Source: JBEBSD01 sp040394475 (GTDB taxonomy: Bacteria > Bacteroidota > Bacteroidia > Cytophagales > Spirosomataceae). Taken from it: a DNA stretch of 64,000 nt. The notes beneath the pieces are model-generated. The model was not told where the DNA came from. It saw only the letters and a program-made list of their open reading frames with translations, and did no database searches. Below, in pieces: positions 1 to 8,380 of this stretch. The stretch spans positions 1-64,000 of the forward strand of contig JBEBSD010000001.1 of the NCBI GenBank assembly GCA_040394475.1, given 5' to 3'. The position numbers and the translations under genes were made by a program. Position 1 is the stretch's first letter, and the number at the start of each line of letters is the position of its first letter.

Positions 1-39
1 CGCTAGCGTTAATCCTGAGCCAGGATCAAACTCTCCATT
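1..39 (-). rRNA. rrs: 16S ribosomal RNA, 5' end only
   Basis: The reverse complement of the first bases reads through the universal 16S 5' sequence (AGAGTTTGATCCTGGCTCAG, the 27F primer site). Only about 39 bases are in the window; the rest lies beyond the left edge. The exact mature 5' end is uncertain by a few bases. Transcription runs leftward, away from the candidate replication origin at about 5.6 kb, so it would be co-directional with the left replication fork. Confidence 0.93.
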
Positions 40-164
40 GTAAAAAATTGTTGTATGTTATAGTCCGAAGACCACAAGGTATCTTCTTTTTGGCTTACCT
101 CATCATTTCAAAGAACTAGCCCTTTCTAACTTCGTTTTTGTGTACGTCGTCTCGATTGGGAATG

Positions 165-172
165 CAAAGGTA
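165..172 (-). promoter_or_regulatory. rRNA promoter, -7 element TACCTTTG
   Basis: On the minus strand TACCTTTG matches the Bacteroidota -7 consensus TAnnTTTG. A TTTT run 21 bases upstream could serve as a weak -33 element. The start site would be near 158, giving a leader of about 120 bases before 16S. The 39-268 stretch otherwise shows no gene. Confidence 0.55.
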
Positions 173-268
173 CCTGCTTTTTTTAATTATCCGAAAAGGT
201 AGCAGGAATTTTTTTTAACCTCCCTTAAATTCTTTCTTATAAGAAATTATTTACCCCTAAAATACCAT

Positions 269-1903
269 TCAGGGTGCCAAAAGGAACGGATAAGGGTAGT
301 CTTCAGGCGACACAAACGTTTCTTTAATCGTCCGGGGAGAAACCCATCTTAACAGGTTTTGAAGAAAACCTGCCTTGTCATTGGTCCCTGATCCCCGTGC
401 GCCGCCGAACGGCTGCTGCCCCACTACGGCGCCAGTGGGTTTATCGTTGATGTAAAAATTGCCGGCGGCATTACTCAATTTCTGCGTAGCAGTCTCAATA
501 CGATACCGATCATTGGAGAAAATGGCGCCGGTCAACGCGTACGGCGAAGTGGTATCAACGACCGTCATTATTTCGTCAAATTTTTCGGGTTCATAAACAT
601 AAACCGACAAAACCGGTCCGAAAATTTCCTCCGAAAACGTACGATAATGCGGATCCTTGCTCAGGATAACCGTCGGCTCTATAAAATAGCCTGTTGCTTT
701 ACTGTAATTTCCTCCGGCAATAATTGTTACCCGCTCCTTATCTTCTTTTGCCTGCCGTATATAGGCGGTTATTTTATCGTAGGCTGTTTCATCAATTACT
801 GCATTAACAAAATTGGAGAAATCTTCTACTCCTCCCATCCTGATTTCACTCAACGCAGCCAGCATATGTTCCTGTACGGCCGGCCACAGATTGGCCGGTA
901 TGTAGGCTCTTGAGGCCGCCGAACATTTTTGTCCCTGGTATTCAAACGCACCGCGCACCAATGCGGTTGCGACAGCTTTGGGGTTTGCCGATGCCTCCGC
1001 CAGGACAAAATCCTTTCCGCCCGTTTCACCTACAATTCTGGGAAACGATTTATAAGTTCCTATCTGGTCACCGATGGTTTTCCAGATCGTTTGAAATACT
1101 TTCGTACTTCCTGTAAAATGAATTCCTGCAAAATAAGGGTGCTTGAAAATAACCTCTCCGGCGTCCGGACCATCCACCAAAATCATATTGATTACGCCAT
1201 CCGGTAACCCTGCTTCTCTGAAAACCTGCATGATCACCTGAGCAGCATATACCTGCGTAAATGCAGGCTTCCACACCACCACATTCCCCATCATCGCCGG
1301 CGCAGCGGGTAAATTGGCAGCTATGGCGGTAAAATTGAAGGGCGTAAGCGCAAATACAAACCCTTCCAGCGGTCTGTATTCCACCCGGTTCCATACACCT
1401 GGGGACGATAGGGGTTGTTCTGCGTAAATATCAGTCATAAATCCGCAATTGAACCGCAGAAAATCCGCTAACTCACATGCCGCATCTATTTCGGCCTGGT
1501 ACACATTCTTCGATTGACCCAGCATGGTGGCCGCATTGATTGCGGCGCGGTAAGGTCCTGCAATGAGTTCGGCGGCTTTCAGGAAAATAGCTGCGCGATG
1601 TTCCCATTTCAGAGCGGCCCACGCCGGCGCCGCCTTCAGCGCCTCTTCCACCGCTGCAGCGGCATGCTCGGAAGTGCCCTGGTGAAAATATCCCAGAATA
1701 TGCCGATGATCATGGGGCGGACTCACCGGTTGCCTGTTACCGGTAAAAACTTTTTGAGCGCCTATAAACTGCGGGATTTCAACCGTAGTGGCTCTGGCTG
1801 CTTCAATCGCTGCTTTCAGTTCAGCACGTTCCGGGCTACCCGGCGCATAATCTCTGACCGGTTCATTCACCGGTTTTGGTACCTTGAAAATTCCTTTTGG
1901 CAT
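269..1903 (-). CDS. pruA: L-glutamate gamma-semialdehyde dehydrogenase (1-pyrroline-5-carboxylate dehydrogenase)
   Basis: This 544-residue protein is an NAD-dependent aldehyde dehydrogenase of the P5C dehydrogenase type, which oxidises glutamate semialdehyde to glutamate in the second step of proline breakdown. The length is normal for stand-alone members of this family. Visible motifs are LTPFNFTAIAANLP (about 186-199), FTGSTKVF (about 263-270), the general-base Glu293 in VGETGGKDF and the catalytic Cys327 in EYQGQKCSAA. No proline dehydrogenase gene lies nearby, so it is not the bifunctional PutA form. The protein is cytosolic and stands alone, divergent from thrC. Function is assigned from motifs and overall family similarity. 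Confidence 0.93.
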   Translation of the reverse strand: MPKGIFKVPKPVNEPVRDYAPGSPERAELKAAIEAARATTVEIPQFIGAQKVFTGNRQPVSPPHDHRHILGYFHQGTSEHAAAAVEEALKAAPAWAALKWEHRAAIFLKAAELIAGPYRAAINAATMLGQSKNVYQAEIDAACELADFLRFNCGFMTDIYAEQPLSSPGVWNRVEYRPLEGFVFALTPFNFTAIAANLPAAPAMMGNVVVWKPAFTQVYAAQVIMQVFREAGLPDGVINMILVDGPDAGEVIFKHPYFAGIHFTGSTKVFQTIWKTIGDQIGTYKSFPRIVGETGGKDFVLAEASANPKAVATALVRGAFEYQGQKCSAASRAYIPANLWPAVQEHMLAALSEIRMGGVEDFSNFVNAVIDETAYDKITAYIRQAKEDKERVTIIAGGNYSKATGYFIEPTVILSKDPHYRTFSEEIFGPVLSVYVYEPEKFDEIMTVVDTTSPYALTGAIFSNDRYRIETATQKLSNAAGNFYINDKPTGAVVGQQPFGGARGSGTNDKAGFLQNLLRWVSPRTIKETFVSPEDYPYPFLLAP

Positions 1904-2103
1904 TGTGGTATAATTGATGAGTGATCTTCAAAGTTTGTCATTTTGATTGAAAATTCAAATTTTCCCCGGATTGCCGCCGCTAATGCGATAAGTACGATCT
2001 CAGCAGGTGCTGCTTCCGCTTTTCCTGTAACGCCTGCCTGCTTATTACCGCTACCCGCTTAAATAACCCTCCTCCATTTATACTTCCCGGTACTTTATTT
2101 GCT

Positions 2104-2111
2104 TAATTTTG
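2104..2111 (+). promoter_or_regulatory. thrC promoter, -7 element TAATTTTG
   Basis: TAATTTTG fits TAnnTTTG and lies 25 bases before the thrC ATG, so the 5' leader would be very short. The -33 element is not clear. Confidence 0.45.
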
Positions 2112-2135
2112 CAGCCAGATTCATTTTAGCAGCTC

Positions 2136-3446
2136 ATGCAATTTTACAGTACAAAATCCAGACAGTTGACCGCTTCCCTGGAAGAAGCGGTTTTCAGGAG
2201 TCTTCCGGCCGACAACGGGCTCTATATGCCGGCATCTATTCCAGCGATAGCACCCGAATTTTTGGAAATTATTCATACCAAAAGCTTTAACGAAATAGCG
2301 ATCGCGGTTACCCACGCACTTTTGGGAAGCGATCTTTCGCTTGATGAAATAACAGGCATTGTAAACCAGGCTTTTGATTTCGATGCGCCGGTAGCAAAAC
2401 TGGCCGGCGATACCTACGTACTGGAATTATTTCATGGTCCTTCCATGGCATTTAAAGATTTCGGAGCGCGCTTTATGGCTTCTCTGATGTCACATTTTTT
2501 ACTAAAATCGAAAAAGAATATCCGGATTCTTGTCGCCACGTCAGGCGACACGGGCGGCGCTGTTGCTCAAGGCTTTTACAAAGTACCGGGTGTGTCGGTT
2601 ACTATTCTTTATCCGACCGGCAAGGTCAGCGCGATTCAGGAAAAGCAATTGACGACGCTGGGAGAAAATATAACGGCACTCGAAATCGACGGGACTTTCG
2701 ATGATTGTCAACGCCTGGTAAAAGAAGCCTTTCTGGATACGGGTTTAAATGAACAATTAAACCTGGCTTCTGCGAACTCTATCAATATTGCCCGATTAAT
2801 CCCACAGGCATTTTATTATTTCTATGCTTATGCACAGCTCAAAAACACCGGTAAAGACCTGGTATTCTCTGTACCCAGCGGAAATTTCGGAAATCTGAGC
2901 GCTGGTTTACTAGCTTATCGGATGGGTTTGCCGGTCCGCCATTTTGTTGCAGCTACCAATCAGAATAATTCGGTTCCGCTGTATCTCGACAGTGGAACGT
3001 ATGTTCCGAAATCTTCTGTGGAAACGATCTCCAATGCCATGGATGTAGGCCACCCGAGTAATTTTATACGGATGACGCATTTACTGGATAACGACTTCGC
3101 TAAAATTTCAGGGCTTCTCTCCGGCTATTATTTTACAGACACCGAGACACGCGATACCATGCGCACGGTGTATGCCGCCTCCGGCTATGTCCTTTGTCCG
3201 CACACTGCTGTCGCTTATCTTGGCCTCGACCGGTACCGCCGTGAAACCGGAACCGATTTTACAGGCGTGCTGCTGGCGACAGCGCATCCCGCCAAATTCG
3301 CCGGCCTGGTAGACGAAACGCTGAAAACCACGATCGCTATTCCGGAGCGATTGGAGAAATTATTGTCCCTGGATAAAAAAGCTGAAAAATTGCCGGTTTC
3401 GTACGAAAAATTCAAAATGTGGCTACTAAATTCCAATGCCTTATAA
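2136..3446 (+). CDS. thrC: Threonine synthase
   Basis: PLP-dependent enzyme that converts O-phosphohomoserine to threonine. The 436-residue length and the N-terminal MQFYSTKSR start fit the bacterial ThrC family. The PLP lysine is Lys107 in FHGPSMAFKDFGARF, and the phosphate-binding loop ATSGDTGGAVA follows at about 154-164. PSGNFGNLSAG at about 248-258 is another family signature. The gene stands alone, divergent from pruA; the aspartate kinase that would feed the pathway is at about 23.9 kb, not in an operon with it. It converges on the TPR gene at 3596, with about 150 bases between that contain only weak inverted repeats. Confidence 0.95.
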   Translation: MQFYSTKSRQLTASLEEAVFRSLPADNGLYMPASIPAIAPEFLEIIHTKSFNEIAIAVTHALLGSDLSLDEITGIVNQAFDFDAPVAKLAGDTYVLELFHGPSMAFKDFGARFMASLMSHFLLKSKKNIRILVATSGDTGGAVAQGFYKVPGVSVTILYPTGKVSAIQEKQLTTLGENITALEIDGTFDDCQRLVKEAFLDTGLNEQLNLASANSINIARLIPQAFYYFYAYAQLKNTGKDLVFSVPSGNFGNLSAGLLAYRMGLPVRHFVAATNQNNSVPLYLDSGTYVPKSSVETISNAMDVGHPSNFIRMTHLLDNDFAKISGLLSGYYFTDTETRDTMRTVYAASGYVLCPHTAVAYLGLDRYRRETGTDFTGVLLATAHPAKFAGLVDETLKTTIAIPERLEKLLSLDKKAEKLPVSYEKFKMWLLNSNAL

Positions 3447-3595
3447 TGATGCTTTTTATCCTTATAATTAATTGATAAACAGCTTCTTGTATTTATAAAA
3501 TTTGGCATTCCGAAGCGCTTGAAGGCTTCCAGAATTCACTATTTGGAACCGACCGGCACAAGTGCCCGGAATATTAAAAGCTCAGCGGCCCGTTT

Positions 3596-5401
3596 TTAGT
3601 TGATCGTGTCGCCTCTTAGCTGTCTGAATCGTTTCCGGGCTTCGGCTACATAAATGCTGCCGGGATATTTTTCGATCAGGTCCTGGAAAAGTTGCATCGC
3701 TTCCTCTTTCTTTTTCAACTTATCGGCATAAAGACTGGCCAGCGTGTAAAGTGCGTTGTCTCCAAGAATATCATAATAAAAATGCGTAACGATAAGCTGC
3801 AAACTTTCGGCTGCCTGCTGATTGCTATCCAGCTTCATATAGGTTTGTGCGGTCAGCCATAAAATTTCATCTGCCAGGCTGTGGTCTTTGTAGCGCACAT
3901 ACAACTGTTGCAACGTATCCATCGCAGCCACGTATTTTTGTTGAAACAATAAAAGCTCTACGGCAGCGTACTCCTGCATAGCCGTTTCGGAACTGTCCAG
4001 ACCCGTATTATCCAGGATCAGCAGGCTAAGCGCGTTGGCGTCGTTGGCTATTTCCCTCGAAGTTGCTTTTTTCAGAATATCCAGTATCGACTTCGATAAC
4101 TCGAAATCCCCTTTATAATAATGCAACTTAGCATTCCGTAATTTAGCTTCATATCCCATCAACGCATCCTTCTGTGATTTTTCTACCTGCGAGTACAACA
4201 GGGAAGCTTCCCAGGGATCATTTTCCAACACGTAAATATCACCCAGATCGAGTTTGCACTTATCCGTAAAAGGGATATCCGCTTTGCCCACTTCAATCGC
4301 TGTAGTCAGTAGTTCAATGGCTTTCTCATGATCGTCGCGATAAAATGCATGCAACATGGCCATATTTCGCAGCGCTTCGAGTGTACGCGCATTTACACCA
4401 ATTTCATCCAGCAGCTTTTCGTAATCCGCAATCAGTTTTTCCACCTCGGCCGCCTTTACGGGAAATGTATTTTTCACCTGCTCCTCTCTGGAAAAAATGG
4501 CCATGCGACGCGCAAAAGAATACAACTGCCCATTGGGGTACTCTTTAAGCAAGTATTCATACATCGCGATCGCATTGGTATAATCTTTATTCTGAAGCGC
4601 CAGTTTGGCCAGCTCCACAATACGGGCGCCATTGTTTTTCAGACGTTTATCAAGGGATCGCTCCTGAATAAACGCTTTGTAAAAATCCTGCTTCTGTACC
4701 AGGTGCCATATCAGCAATTCATTGAAAAACGCTTCATTCGGCCGTTTCTGAATATTTTCGTAGAGTACCTTTTCGAATAAATCCTTCTCCTTGTCTTCCT
4801 TCAGAAAATCCTGAAGCATCGTTTGTACAACTTCTGAATTCCGCACCATGGCGCCGTAATCCAGCAATTCGGCGATCATCGCTTCCGGATCCTGCAGGTC
4901 TCGGTTGATTCCCGCCATCTCCAGGCGGAGTATATTGTCATTCTTTGCCACTTCCCGTGCCTTCTGAACGACTTTCTTTGCCAGTGTGGGTTCCTGCTGG
5001 CGCCTGAATTCTTCGATGAGCTGGGTGTAAAAATCCATACGCAAGGCCAGCGCCTGGATGGCCGCTTCGTATTTTTTCTGGGCTTCCGTATTATTTTGCC
5101 GGCCTTTTTCCAGCTGTCCCCAAAAGAAATAGTACCAGGTCTGATTCGGGTCATTTTTCTTCAATTGTTTTTTAAAGAAATTTTCACCCTCATTCCATTT
5201 CTTTTCTTTTATGAGGCACTGTACATAATTGCGGACTAAGGCTTTGTCAAACGTTTCCTGCAAAGCCTTTTCATAATGGTTAATCGCTTTTGCGCACTCA
5301 TTGGCGGTGTAGTATTCATTGGCCAGTTCCCGGTCTGATTGCGCCTTCAGAGCACAGGTGCCGGCGATAAGCAGGAATATACTAAGAAGGAATGGTCGCA
5401 T
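3596..5401 (-). CDS. Secreted tetratricopeptide-repeat protein
   Basis: 601 residues beginning with a clear signal peptide (hydrophobic residues 3-18, ending near ALKAQ). The rest is almost entirely helical TPR-like repeats, for example ANEYYTANECAKAINHYEKAL near the N-terminus and AMQLFQDLIEKYPGSIYVAEARKRF at the C-terminus; the last resembles the TPR of outer-membrane assembly lipoproteins. There is no lipobox cysteine, so it is probably periplasmic. TPR proteins act as scaffolds; no specific partner can be named. It is the left neighbour of the candidate origin. Function unknown beyond the fold. Confidence 0.8.
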   Translation of the reverse strand: MRPFLLSIFLLIAGTCALKAQSDRELANEYYTANECAKAINHYEKALQETFDKALVRNYVQCLIKEKKWNEGENFFKKQLKKNDPNQTWYYFFWGQLEKGRQNNTEAQKKYEAAIQALALRMDFYTQLIEEFRRQQEPTLAKKVVQKAREVAKNDNILRLEMAGINRDLQDPEAMIAELLDYGAMVRNSEVVQTMLQDFLKEDKEKDLFEKVLYENIQKRPNEAFFNELLIWHLVQKQDFYKAFIQERSLDKRLKNNGARIVELAKLALQNKDYTNAIAMYEYLLKEYPNGQLYSFARRMAIFSREEQVKNTFPVKAAEVEKLIADYEKLLDEIGVNARTLEALRNMAMLHAFYRDDHEKAIELLTTAIEVGKADIPFTDKCKLDLGDIYVLENDPWEASLLYSQVEKSQKDALMGYEAKLRNAKLHYYKGDFELSKSILDILKKATSREIANDANALSLLILDNTGLDSSETAMQEYAAVELLLFQQKYVAAMDTLQQLYVRYKDHSLADEILWLTAQTYMKLDSNQQAAESLQLIVTHFYYDILGDNALYTLASLYADKLKKKEEAMQLFQDLIEKYPGSIYVAEARKRFRQLRGDTIN

Positions 5402-5835
5402 AGGTCGTTAATGAGCTAGTAAATTATAATAGGAAACTTAAAGTTAATTTAAAATTATTATCTTTTATCTATGCCTGTGGAGAAGTGGATAAATATACTT
5501 TCCACAGGTTATCCACAATCCGGGGATACGATTCGGAGAAAAAAGTGTAATCGAAGTACTTGTAAATTAGGTAATTGGGAGAATAATGGAGTGAGCGGAG
5601 TGCTTTGTGTGCATAGTTGTTTCCACAGTTGAGGCTGTTGAATACTGGTGTGTTAACTACGCGAAACTGTACGGGATATACACATTGTGATTTTAGGACG
5701 GAAGTTATACAGTAACGGAGGATGTTATGAACGTTTTTGTACACAGTATATAGCGGGTTATCAACAGTAGTCCGTATTTATCCACATCTTATCCACAAAT
5801 GAACAAAAGGCCGAAAACGGGTAATGGGATGGGGT
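5402..5835. other. oriC: Candidate chromosomal replication origin (oriC) with DnaA boxes
   Basis: A 434-base, AT-rich, gene-free gap. Perfect TTATCCACA boxes lie at 5509-5517, 5778-5786 and 5789-5797 (all plus strand). One-mismatch boxes are at 5476-5484 (minus, TTCTCCACA), 5484-5492 (minus, TTATCCACT), 5608-5616 (minus, CTATGCACA), 5737-5745 (plus, TTGTACACA) and 5758-5766 (plus, TTATCAACA). The boxes cluster at both ends with AT-rich sequence between and beside them (5440-5465 is nearly all A/T). mnmG (gidA), often an oriC neighbour, starts about 4.4 kb to the right. The assignment is inference; no dnaA gene is in the window, and in Bacteroidota it commonly is not at the origin. Confidence 0.65.
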
Positions 5836-7440
5836 TTATTCGGGCAGGACGAAGTAGTTGTCCTGGTATTCGAAATTGCTTTTTATTTGAAGCGGGGTCG
5901 GAAAGAACAGAATGCTTTCGGGCTGCAGCTTACTGGCATAATTTCCGGTATCCCATTGATTATTGCGATTATCATCCAGTATGAGCCGGAGATAATAAGT
6001 GCCTGGTTTAATGGCGTTAAAAGTGAAAGGAGACGTATTTACAGTAGCGACCGGACGATAGTCTTTGTCCAGTAATTCTATGAAGAAGGGTCGGTTGGAA
6101 GGGTTGCTGACGGTTCCTTTGATGGTCCCGTAGTTTTCGGGTTTCAGAACCGGAAATTTAAGAATGGACGGCGCGAGCGTGTCGCCGTCAATGCTGATAA
6201 ATAAGCCGGGATTCAGGCGGATGTGGGTACTATCTTTAGCGGCGCTTGTTGCGGAAAAGCGCAGGTTAGTGCGGTAGGTATTCCAACGAAACCGGTATTG
6301 GTCGGTGGCGGTTTGTGGAATGGAATCGACAATTACCAGGAGGCTGTCGGCTTGAAACTGGGCAACTGGTTTCGTGAATTGGAATTCAAGCTCAAACGAT
6401 GGCGGTAGCTCCTCCCCTTTCTCGGGTTTTATCCTGACGCTGAAGGGATCTGTTTGCTTTTCTTTTCCACGCACCGGCAGGAACGCGATCTTTTGTTCTA
6501 TTTCCGTCTCGTAACCCAGCGAATCCCGTAGAAACAGTTGGGCGACGACCGTATCGGAGGGAGCCGGTACGTTATAGAATTTTAATTGGGTGGGTGTTTC
6601 GAGGTGATAGGCAAGCGTATCCTGGTCTTTGAAAGTGACAGCAAGGCTATCGATTCCCTTGTTGAAAACCATCGCGTATGTGCTCGATTTTGGAATTGTC
6701 CGCTGTACTTTGAGGGGGGTGATATCGGAATGAAAGGCAAAGAGGTCGTAACCGACAGAGTCGGAGCCCATTTGAAGTGCGGAGTCCAGAAACGCGATCT
6801 GTTCCTCTTTGGGGTTGTACAGCAAATTGCGGTTTTTGTCGGTGATCGCGATGAGCGCATAGCGGTTGAGCTGGGTATTTTCAATGGCAAAATAGCCGCT
6901 GCTATCGGTCCTTGAGAAATAATAGGGCTTCATTTTTTCAGGAGTAAGGGTATCACTCAGGTTATAAAGACCTACCAGCGCATCGAATATTGGCTGGGAG
7001 TTGCGGATATCCAGGATCGTCCCATAGACTCTGCCGGAATCAATAGCAGGCCCGGTACTGAAGACGAGTTTGAGGTTCTGAGCGGGATTCCGTTCGGCAA
7101 AATCTTTAATACCATCGCCGAAATTCATCGTAAAGGTAGTGGAATCGGGAAAAGGATTTCTGAATTTTAGTTCGACGGTCTGTCCTTTGTTTCGCGGCGT
7201 ATACGTGTTTTCGGTCTCCGGTGTGATAACCAGTTTTTGCATTAGATTATCGATGACAACATATTCATCAAATGTCAGCGAAATGGTTTGTTCTTTAAAA
7301 TTGGTGGTTTTATTGGCAGGATAACTGCTGATCAGATTGGGGGGGATAATATCCTTCTGGCCACCGGTCGGTGAAACTTGCTGCGCACAACTGCTGATAA
7401 GGATTGCAATAAAGAGCAGTGCTGGATATAAATAGTTCAC
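5836..7440 (-). CDS. Lipoprotein with N-terminal bacterial Ig-like (SbsA/Big_5-type) domain
   Basis: 534 residues with a lipoprotein signal: hydrophobic residues 4-15 then ISSC, so Cys18 is the probable lipidation site. Residues about 32-130 (PPNLISSYPANKTTNFKEQTISLTFDEYV to LVFST) resemble the SbsA Ig-like domain common in Bacteroidota surface lipoproteins. A second part (about 440-534) has a carboxypeptidase-regulatory-like look, with GTIKGTVSNPSNRPFFIELLD and GTYYLRLILDDNRNNQWDTG. It is probably anchored in the outer membrane or its periplasmic face. It is last in a minus-strand run behind ybeY, mnmG and a methyltransferase (34-base gap). Exact role unknown. Confidence 0.8.
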   Translation of the reverse strand: MNYLYPALLFIAILISSCAQQVSPTGGQKDIIPPNLISSYPANKTTNFKEQTISLTFDEYVVIDNLMQKLVITPETENTYTPRNKGQTVELKFRNPFPDSTTFTMNFGDGIKDFAERNPAQNLKLVFSTGPAIDSGRVYGTILDIRNSQPIFDALVGLYNLSDTLTPEKMKPYYFSRTDSSGYFAIENTQLNRYALIAITDKNRNLLYNPKEEQIAFLDSALQMGSDSVGYDLFAFHSDITPLKVQRTIPKSSTYAMVFNKGIDSLAVTFKDQDTLAYHLETPTQLKFYNVPAPSDTVVAQLFLRDSLGYETEIEQKIAFLPVRGKEKQTDPFSVRIKPEKGEELPPSFELEFQFTKPVAQFQADSLLVIVDSIPQTATDQYRFRWNTYRTNLRFSATSAAKDSTHIRLNPGLFISIDGDTLAPSILKFPVLKPENYGTIKGTVSNPSNRPFFIELLDKDYRPVATVNTSPFTFNAIKPGTYYLRLILDDNRNNQWDTGNYASKLQPESILFFPTPLQIKSNFEYQDNYFVLPE

Positions 7441-7474
7441 TTAAGATCGGTTCTGGTTAATTGCGGTCACTAAG

Positions 7475-8380
7475 TTATTTCTTTTTAATTATATAGAGAA
7501 GGCTGGAGGTGTTAATGGAGGCATTATTGATGCCGAAACCCTGGAGATTGGATAGTGTGCCTGATATGAAGCCTTCAAAGGGCCTGTTTTTTCCATATTG
7601 GTACCGGGTGCTCAGCAGACTTACATAATACGAGTCAAATAACATGTTTTTTATTTCTATCAGCTGAAAGTGGTGTTTGGTCAGGAGTTTCTCCATCGTG
7701 GCTTTTGTGAAATGATACAGATGGCGCGGCAGATCGTAAGCAGCCCAGTATTTCCTGTATTTTTGCGCATCTACCGATTCCGGATTGGGAACGGCAATAA
7801 AGAGGGTTCCTTTGGGATCAAGATGTTTGGAGAGCCATTCAAGCGTCGGGTTGAGTTCATGAATATGTTCCAGCACATGCCACAGGGTAATGGCGGAGAA
7901 CGGACGGTCCTGTAAGGAGGCTTCCTGAATGGAGGCTGCGAGCTGCCGTCCGGTTTTCTGTTCAGCGGCTTTACGCGCATCGGCGTCGGGTTCAGTGCCC
8001 TCTATTTCCCAGCCGCTCTGCTGGCATTCCGAAAGGAAATAACCGGTCCCGCAGCCGATATCGAGAATGGTTTTCGGGAGTTTTCCCGTGTAGTGTTCCA
8101 GTGTCCGGATCTTTTGACGCGTCGTTAATTTCCGAACCTGGTTATAGGCAGTTGCCAGGAGCGAGCCCGTGTCATCGTGATGAGAAATATAAGCAGTGGA
8201 ATCATAGTACTGCCCTATCGAGGCGGCAGAAGGCCGGGGATTGGTAATGAGCAACTGGCATTTGTTACACCGGACAATTTGAAATGTTCCATGTGAAACA
8301 GTGAAATCTTCGGTCTCCAGATAGGGAGAAAATGAAGTATTTTCACAAAGAGGACAGTTTGATATATGTTCGAGTGCCAT
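7475..8380 (-). CDS. Class I SAM-dependent methyltransferase with N-terminal zinc-ribbon-like cysteines
   Basis: 301 residues. Cys9, Cys12, Cys38 and Cys41 form a CxxC...CxxC pair that probably binds zinc. The SAM-binding motif I is ILDIGCGTGYFLSE at about 105-118, and the rest fits the methyltransf_23/UbiE-like fold, with LWHVLEHIHELNPTLEWL around the middle. Proteins of this layout often act on sugars, lipids or other small molecules; the substrate cannot be read from sequence. Its ATG overlaps the mnmG stop codon by one base (TAATG), so translation is probably coupled to mnmG. Confidence 0.82.
   Translation of the reverse strand: MALEHISNCPLCENTSFSPYLETEDFTVSHGTFQIVRCNKCQLLITNPRPSAASIGQYYDSTAYISHHDDTGSLLATAYNQVRKLTTRQKIRTLEHYTGKLPKTILDIGCGTGYFLSECQQSGWEIEGTEPDADARKAAEQKTGRQLAASIQEASLQDRPFSAITLWHVLEHIHELNPTLEWLSKHLDPKGTLFIAVPNPESVDAQKYRKYWAAYDLPRHLYHFTKATMEKLLTKHHFQLIEIKNMLFDSYYVSLLSTRYQYGKNRPFEGFISGTLSNLQGFGINNASINTSSLLYIIKKK

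Noticed and set aside
5469..5744. 91-codon ORF in the candidate origin
   Set aside because: It reads through the DnaA boxes, has no plausible protein features and is AT-rich noncoding in composition.
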